Assembly: GCA_017534885.1 (NCBI GenBank)
Contig: JAFXVR010000018.1
Span: forward strand, 62,001-126,000
DNA length: 64,000 bases
Source: Clostridia bacterium
Lineage (GTDB): Bacteria; Bacillota; Clostridia; Christensenellales; Aristaeellaceae
Reading direction: 5' to 3'
Each line of letters starts with the position of its first letter. Within the stretch, counting starts at the first letter, position 1. The notes below the pieces were generated by a model. That model was not told the origin of the DNA and did no database searches. It was given only the letters and a program-made list of their open reading frames with translations. Made by a program: the position numbers and the translations under genes. This document shows positions 60,301 through 64,000 of this stretch, piece after piece.

Positions 60301-60958
60301 GCAGGGCCTCCTCCAGCCGCTCCAGGCTCCGCTGGCTGATGCAGTCGAAGGCGCGGATGGAGTCCACTTCATCGTCAAAATACTCGATGCGCAGGGCGTG
60401 GATGGCCGAGGGCGGGTACACGTCCAGCACCTCGCCGCGCAGGGCGGTCTGGCCCTTGCCCTCCACCATCTCCACGCGCTCATAGCCCAGGCAGGTCAGC
60501 CGCTCGATGAGCTGAGCGGGGGGCAGGCGGTCGCCGGGGCGCAGGCGGATCAGGTTCTCGCTGAAGCGCTCCGGGGAGCCCATCCGCTGCAGCAGGGCCT
60601 CGGCGGACGCGCAGAGGAGCCGCGCCTCCCCCCGGGCGATGGCCGTCAGGGTCTCCAGCCGCTGCCAGGCGCCCTCCTGGGAGGATGCGCCCCGGGTCAG
60701 GTCGATGTCGCCGCCGGGCAGGCAGACCGCCTTCGCCGCCATCAGGGGCTGGGCGTCCTCCAGGCAGCGGGCGGCCCGCAGATCATTGCCCGCCACCAGC
60801 AGCACCCGCCAGCCGGTCTCCTCGGTGATTTTCGCCGCAAGAAAAGCGGCCAGACCCTCAGGCAGGCCGGTGACAGCCACCGCACCGCCGGAGCGGACCT
60901 CTCTCAGGGCCTGCTCCAGCGTCTGGCTGCGGGCAGAAGCAATCAGGGTTTGCGCCAT
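57332..60958 (-). CDS. mfd: Transcription-repair coupling factor
   Basis: The 1208-residue protein removes RNA polymerase stalled at DNA damage and recruits UvrA. The N-terminal UvrB-like part, the RNA-polymerase-interaction CarD-like domain (VHEDHGVGIYQG, about 535-545), the helicase with Walker A GDVGYGKTE (about 672-680), DEEQRFG (about 776) and ATPIPRTLH, and a TRCF domain near the C-terminus are all recognisable. Length is normal. The last residues DSDVKRALS come from a 120-bp repeat, so the natural C-terminus has been replaced or slightly changed. The gene lies 39 bases after pth on the same strand. Confidence 0.95.
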   Translation of the reverse strand: MAQTLIASARSQTLEQALREVRSGGAVAVTGLPEGLAAFLAAKITEETGWRVLLVAGNDLRAARCLEDAQPLMAAKAVCLPGGDIDLTRGASSQEGAWQRLETLTAIARGEARLLCASAEALLQRMGSPERFSENLIRLRPGDRLPPAQLIERLTCLGYERVEMVEGKGQTALRGEVLDVYPPSAIHALRIEYFDDEVDSIRAFDCISQRSLERLEEALLSPATEALIAPGEAEQAAARMRSALEPLRQSGLAASRLLASLPGLPEDEEEGEAPAAKPALRKTEREAELARRLDSLERDAEAVAEGLPFRRIRAWLPILTDETATLLDWFRPQLVLLLEPDSLRERCRERAKGFAEDLREAMERGEAVAAQADLLLSWEQAAEALKKRPLLLLTDLTRGLAAFEPRQVFNLEATGLNSYSSQIKPLSEDMKLWKERGWTAALLSGGAARGQRLSESLEELGVSAPFREDFLIEKGGAAVLPLSFSHGFVWPEAGLVLAAPGDIWGAQYHRSRARRNAGERISAFTELSVGDYVVHEDHGVGIYQGTVRQESDGAMRDYLLIQYAGSDRLYVPIEQLQRVQRYIGNPNQTPKLSRFGSTEWGRQKGKVKEGLRRLAFDLVSLYAARAEEKGHAFSPDTPWTREFEDQFPYELTRDQEQSVREITADMESRRTMDRLLVGDVGYGKTEVALRAAFKAVQDSKQVAFLAPTTILAQQHFTTIQKRFAAFPVTVAVLSRFKSPKEQKEILKQTAEGKVDILVGTHRMLSKDVKFKDLGLLIVDEEQRFGVGAKETIKNLKRTVDVLTLSATPIPRTLHMSLSGIRDMSVLESPPEDRLPVRTHVVEYSDALIRDAILREIGRGGQVYFLYNRVGSIERFHERLRALVPEARIGVAHGQMRERALEDVMMDFYGGSYDVLLCTTIIESGLDVPTANTLIVFDADRFGLSQLYQLRGRVGRSPRQAYAYFTVRPDKMLSETADQRLKAIREFTEFGAGFRIALRDLEIRGAGNILGPEQHGHLAAVGYEMYCRLIEEALSEARGQVDRSELETRVDLAISAYLPESYIAGEGQRMEMYRRIASVTTAEERADVLDEMIDRFGDPPHEAELLLDISRLRAVASRLGASRVFRRPGQLTLKLEERFVPDPALLLKAMAETDPRLALTPAAVPMLILKADWPSDEACLPEALKVLERLANRIGEEGKNDSDVKRALS

Positions 60959-60997
60959 AGGGACTCCTCGCTGTGTGGTTTCCGTTCAGGTGCCGCG

Positions 60998-61576
60998 TCA
61001 GCTCAGGCGGTTGAACTGGTTCATCGCGTGATCCAGCCCGTGCTGAATCCAGTCTTCCACCGCATCAGCCGCCCGGGCGATGGCCTCTTTGACGGCCTGC
61101 TGCTCCTCCATGATGAAGGGCCGGCCCAGCACCCAGCTGATCAGGTCGCCGTCCGGGGGCGCGCCCACGCCGATGCGCAGCCGGGGGAAGTCCTGCCGCC
61201 CCAGCAGCTCCACGATATTGCGCAGGCCGTTGTGGGTGCCCGGGCCGCCGCTCTTGCGCAGGCGGATGCGTCCGCAGGGCAGGTCAATGTCGTCGCAGAC
61301 CACCAGCAGGTGATCCGGCTCGGCCTTGTACCAGTTCAGAAGCTCGCTGACGCACAGGCCGGAGAGGTTCATCAGGGTCTGGGGCTGGGCGATCACCAGC
61401 CGCCGGCCGTCCTCCAGGGGAATCTCCGCCAGATGCGCCCGGCAGTGGCTCTTGTTCAGGCTCGCCGAAAAGCGCTCCGCCACCGCCGCCGCCGTGTCAA
61501 AGCCCACATTGTGCCGTGTATGCTGATACTGCAGCCCCGTATTGCCCAGGCCACAGAGGATCAAGGTGTCTTTCAT
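60998..61576 (-). CDS. pth: Peptidyl-tRNA hydrolase
   Basis: The 192-residue enzyme frees tRNA from peptidyl-tRNA. GLGNTGLQYQHTRHNVGF holds the catalytic His22, with QPQTLMNLSG and VVCDDIDLPCGRIRLRKSGG (catalytic Asp) following, then GHNGL-type THNGLRNI and RLRIGVG. Length standard. ATG at 61576 overlaps the purR stop by 4 bases (ATGA), so purR, pth and mfd form one operon. A GTG at 61588 is an alternative start. Confidence 0.94.
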   Translation of the reverse strand: MKDTLILCGLGNTGLQYQHTRHNVGFDTAAAVAERFSASLNKSHCRAHLAEIPLEDGRRLVIAQPQTLMNLSGLCVSELLNWYKAEPDHLLVVCDDIDLPCGRIRLRKSGGPGTHNGLRNIVELLGRQDFPRLRIGVGAPPDGDLISWVLGRPFIMEEQQAVKEAIARAADAVEDWIQHGLDHAMNQFNRLS

Positions 61577-62397
61577 GTCAGCAGCCACTCCGCCGGCTTC
61601 ACCACCGCGGTGGCCCCGCCGCGCCCCTTCTCGATGGACAGGGTCATCAGCGCCCTGGCCTCCAGCTGCCGGTGCTGGTCGGGCAGGTCGGCGGCCATCA
61701 CAAAGGCCATGCCCACCACCGTCACATTGAACTCCCGCATCAGATCCACCATGCCTTCAGCCGTGCCGCCGCCCTTGAGGAAGTCGTCCACAATCAGGGC
61801 GCGGCCGCCCTCCCGCACCGCCCGGCGGGCCAGGGCCATGGTCTGAATCTGCCCGGAGGAGCCGGACACATAGTTGATATTGACCGCGCTGCCCTCGTAG
61901 GCCTTGGAGGAATGCCGCGCGATGACCAGCGGCACACCTAAGGCCTCCGCGGTGGCCAGAGCCACGGGGATGCCCTTGGTCTCCATGGTCAGCACGAAAT
62001 CGGGGTTCTCCTCATAATATGCCGTGGCGAGGATGCGCCCCATCTTCCGGGTGATGTCCGGGCTGGACAGGATGTCCGAATTGTACAGGAAGCCGCCGGG
62101 CAGCACGCGCTCAGGCCCGGAGAGCTCCGCGGCCAGCCGGGTGATGTACTCCCGGGCCGCCGCCTTTTTCATGGTGGGCCGGTACCGCACCCCGCCCGCC
62201 GCGCCGGTCATGGTCTCGATCTCGCCCAGATCAAAATCCTGCACGATGTCCCGCAGGATGTCGATGTCCTCGCTCATGGTCGATTTGGCCGTGCCGAACA
62301 GATCGCAGAAATGCGAGAGGGTGAAGATTTTGTTCGGCGATTCCGACAGCAGCTGCAGCATGGCGCTCAGGCGCTGATTCCGACGGATCCTGTCCAT
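61573..62397 (-). CDS. purR: Purine operon repressor PurR (Gram-positive type)
   Basis: The 274-residue regulator has an N-terminal winged helix (about 1-75: NQRLSAMLQLLSESPNKIFT) and a phosphoribosyltransferase-like C-terminal domain with the PRPP loop ALIVDDFLKGGGT at about residues 197-209. In Bacillus it represses purine genes, with PRPP as the relieving signal. The gene starts the purR-pth-mfd run. A plausible -10 (TATACT) lies upstream on the minus strand, but no good -35. Confidence 0.92.
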   Translation of the reverse strand: MDRIRRNQRLSAMLQLLSESPNKIFTLSHFCDLFGTAKSTMSEDIDILRDIVQDFDLGEIETMTGAAGGVRYRPTMKKAAAREYITRLAAELSGPERVLPGGFLYNSDILSSPDITRKMGRILATAYYEENPDFVLTMETKGIPVALATAEALGVPLVIARHSSKAYEGSAVNINYVSGSSGQIQTMALARRAVREGGRALIVDDFLKGGGTAEGMVDLMREFNVTVVGMAFVMAADLPDQHRQLEARALMTLSIEKGRGGATAVVKPAEWLLT

Positions 62398-62576
62398 GTG
62401 ATGCTCCTTTGTGCCCGGCGCCGCCGCGCCAGGCCGTTCATCCGCCTCCGGGCTCCGGCCCGAAGTTCACGTCAGTATAGCATATAAATGCGAATGATGG
62501 AAGAGGGGAGAGGAAAAAATGTTCGGGGAATTAGTGGAGTGAGGAGGTGGGAGTGAGGAGTTTTAGAATGAATACT

Positions 62577-62670
62577 GATTCGGATGTCAAAAGGGCGCTT
62601 TCCTGAATCAAGCCACGACTGGTTGTGGAAGAAAGCGGAAATCACCACAGCCAGTCGTGGCTATAAGGTT
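62577..62670 (+). repeat. 120-bp palindromic repeat (variant 2), right-truncated copy
   Basis: The first 94 bases of an element, from GATTCGGATG to TATAAGGTT, then directly followed by a complete copy at 62671. The pair is flanked by AATGAATACT (62567-62576) on the left and AGTATTCATT (62791-62800) on the right, which are inverted repeats of each other. Confidence 0.9.
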
Positions 62671-62789
62671 GATTCGGATGTCAAAAGGGCGCTTTCCTGA
62701 ACCAAGCCACGACTGGTTGTGGAAGACAGCGGAAATCACCACAGCCAGTCGTGGCTCTAAGGTTGGAAGCGCCCTTTTGTCACCCTCAA
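62671..62789 (+). repeat. 120-bp palindromic repeat (variant 2), full copy
   Basis: A complete 119-base element ending GTCACCCTCAA, head-to-tail with the truncated copy. The 62398-62960 spacer contains this pair, TTCAACC words and the terminator at 62894; no gene is visible. Confidence 0.95.
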
Positions 62790-62893
62790 CAGTATTCATT
62801 ATTCATCCCCCGGCAGTGAATACCTTCAACCTTCACCCTTCAACCTATTGGCTCAGGCTCTAAGACTCACTCCTCACTCCTCACTTCTCCCTC

Positions 62894-62937
62894 GTAAAAA
62901 GTCCCCGCCCGCCGGAGGGGCCCGGCAGACGGGGGAG
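62894..62937 (-). terminator. Terminator of the 5'-nucleotidase gene
   Basis: Minus-strand imperfect stem CCCCGTCTGCCGG / CCGGCGGGCGGGG (with G-U pairs) followed by ACTTTTTAC, about 24 bases after the stop. Confidence 0.6.
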
Positions 62938-62960
62938 CGGTTGTTTGGGTTGGTTCAGAC

Positions 62961-64000
62961 TCAGGCGGCGGGGGCGACTTCCTCGGTCACTTCCTCGCGA
63001 ATCTGGGTCTCACGGCCGCTGGGCGCGCCGTAGGCGGCCTCGGTGATGACGCCGTTCAGGACGTCGGTGATGTAGTCCATCACGGTCTGATCCATGGGGA
63101 TGCCGGTGTCAAAGCTGCTCTCGCTGCGGGCGAAGACGTTGTAAGTGTCGCCGCCGGCGGCGCAGAAGTTGTTGGTGACCACGGCGTACACGGCGTTCAC
63201 GTCAAAGGGCTCGCCGTTGATGGCGGTGATGGTCACGCGCTTGATGGAGGCGGGGCCGTAGTAGCTGCCTTCCTTGCCGTTCAGGGAGTAGATCTCGCCC
63301 TGGTCGAAGGGCACGGTGGTGTCGATGGTCCACTCGATGCCGCTGGTCTGGGGATAGCCGCCGATGGCGGTGGGAGTGCTGAAGGTGGAAGCTTCCAGGG
63401 CCTCGAGGAGCTCGGCGCCGGTCACATAGACCACGGCCACGGTGTTGCCGAAGGGCAGCACGGTGTTGATGTCGTTCATGGTGATGTCGCCGGCCTCGAT
63501 GGTGGCGCGGATGCCGCCGCCGTTGGTGATGCCCACCACATGGTTGGGCTCAACCTGCTCGATGCCGCCTTCCTTGACGACGCTCCAGACCATGGCGTCC
63601 ACGATCAGGTCGCCCAGGTTGGTCTCCTCAGTGCGGTTGCCGGGGTCGCGGTCGCCGTTCAGGCGCACTTCGGAGGTGGCGAAGACGGCGCCGTACTTGG
63701 CCTCAACCTCATCCACATAGGCCTGAGCCTTGGCCAGCACGTCCGCGTCGGGGGTGATGCCGGCGGTGGCCAGCAGGAAGTTGTCCTCGATGGCCTTGGT
63801 CTCGTTGTCGATGACCACCACGCCGATGTTTTCGAACTTGGTGCCGGTGGACTGGATGGCCTCGCCGTTCTCGCCGGCGGTCATCACGGTGTGGGAGTGG
63901 CCGTCGATGGTGAAGTCAATGCCTTCCACCTTGGCCAGCAGATCGACGGAGCGGTAGCCATTGGCGGCGGACTCAGCGTCCACGCCCAGGTGCGTCAGGC
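62961..64000 (-). CDS. Exported 5'-nucleotidase/2',3'-cyclic phosphodiesterase, C-terminal part
   Basis: The gene is cut by the right window edge; the frame is open to base 64000. The visible 346 residues match the C-terminal 5_nucleotid_C domain (NRTEETNLGDLIVDAM, ITNGGGIRATIEAGDITMND, VLPFGNTVAVVYVTGAELLE, FCAAGGDTYNVF) and the end of the metallophosphoesterase domain (TIDGHSHTVM, a metal histidine motif). The enzyme hydrolyses extracellular nucleotides. No LPXTG sorting motif is seen; it ends TEEVAPAA. Confidence 0.88.
   Translation of the reverse strand, partial: LTHLGVDAESAANGYRSVDLLAKVEGIDFTIDGHSHTVMTAGENGEAIQSTGTKFENIGVVVIDNETKAIEDNFLLATAGITPDADVLAKAQAYVDEVEAKYGAVFATSEVRLNGDRDPGNRTEETNLGDLIVDAMVWSVVKEGGIEQVEPNHVVGITNGGGIRATIEAGDITMNDINTVLPFGNTVAVVYVTGAELLEALEASTFSTPTAIGGYPQTSGIEWTIDTTVPFDQGEIYSLNGKEGSYYGPASIKRVTITAINGEPFDVNAVYAVVTNNFCAAGGDTYNVFARSESSFDTGIPMDQTVMDYITDVLNGVITEAAYGAPSGRETQIREEVTEEVAPAA

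Overview
The window looks like a chromosomal segment of a high-G+C member of the Clostridia (Bacillota). The evidence is a Gram-positive type purine repressor PurR, many promoters of the TTGACA-17-TATAAT type, strong AGGAGG ribosome binding sites, NlpC/P60 and peptidoglycan-binding exported proteins with no outer-membrane genes, and multi-component sugar and metal ABC systems. The species is not identified. I found no rRNA, tRNA, CRISPR array, prophage or transposase gene.

Layout. 1-11.7 kb: tail of an NAD-dependent epimerase, recJ, a RelA/SpoT stringent-response enzyme, tadA (convergent), then an exported metallo-beta-lactamase/lamin-tail protein followed by chorismate mutase, shikimate kinase and a large SNF2 helicase. 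12-16.6 kb: two paralogous exported proteins with a shared N-terminal tandem module but different C-terminal domains, and a four-domain peptidoglycan-binding protein. 16.6-22.4 kb: a repeat-riddled RhuM pseudogene, the cysS-comEA-dnaX operon (minus strand), a small unknown gene and a low-G+C acetyltransferase bracketed by repeats. 22.6-30.3 kb: a GH112 phosphorylase, a phenylacetate-CoA-ligase-like enzyme, a three-gene ABC-2 exporter and an NlpC/P60 protein. 30.9-39.6 kb: a serine beta-lactamase-family hydrolase, PPK2, an esterase, a flavin-type small oxidoreductase and a metal-type ABC importer whose ATPase gene is separated from the permease by 756 bp of repeats. 39.7-44.7 kb: a DUF4143-type ATPase, holA, a small conserved protein, an XRE-histone-like protein and a zinc-ribbon protein. 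44.7-50 kb: a sugar ABC operon (binding protein, ATPase, two permeases). 50.5-57 kb: a small protein, a PepV-like dipeptidase, gpmA, a type II toxin-antitoxin pair, an exported unknown and the third member of the modular exported family. 57.3-64 kb: mfd, pth, purR and the C-terminal part of an exported 5'-nucleotidase.

The most striking element is a dispersed 118-120 bp palindromic repeat, about 14 copies in 64 kb, seven of them nearly identical. It has imperfect terminal inverted repeats, a perfect 19-bp inner stem and 6-8 bp target duplications. One copy sits inside a rhuM gene whose frame is restored on paper by removing the element and one duplication, so it moved as a discrete unit. Several insertions lie inside or beside palindromes, including a transcription terminator, and one copy supplies the last nine codons and stop of mfd. 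A second theme is a modular exported protein family (three copies) with a constant signal peptide and tandem module joined to exchangeable C-terminal domains (DUF6273-like or leucine-rich). Other intergenic DNA is full of other dispersed repeats: hairpins with compensating stem changes, a 101-bp tandem array, 33-bp and 11-bp promoter-proximal iterations, and word-like low-complexity tracts.
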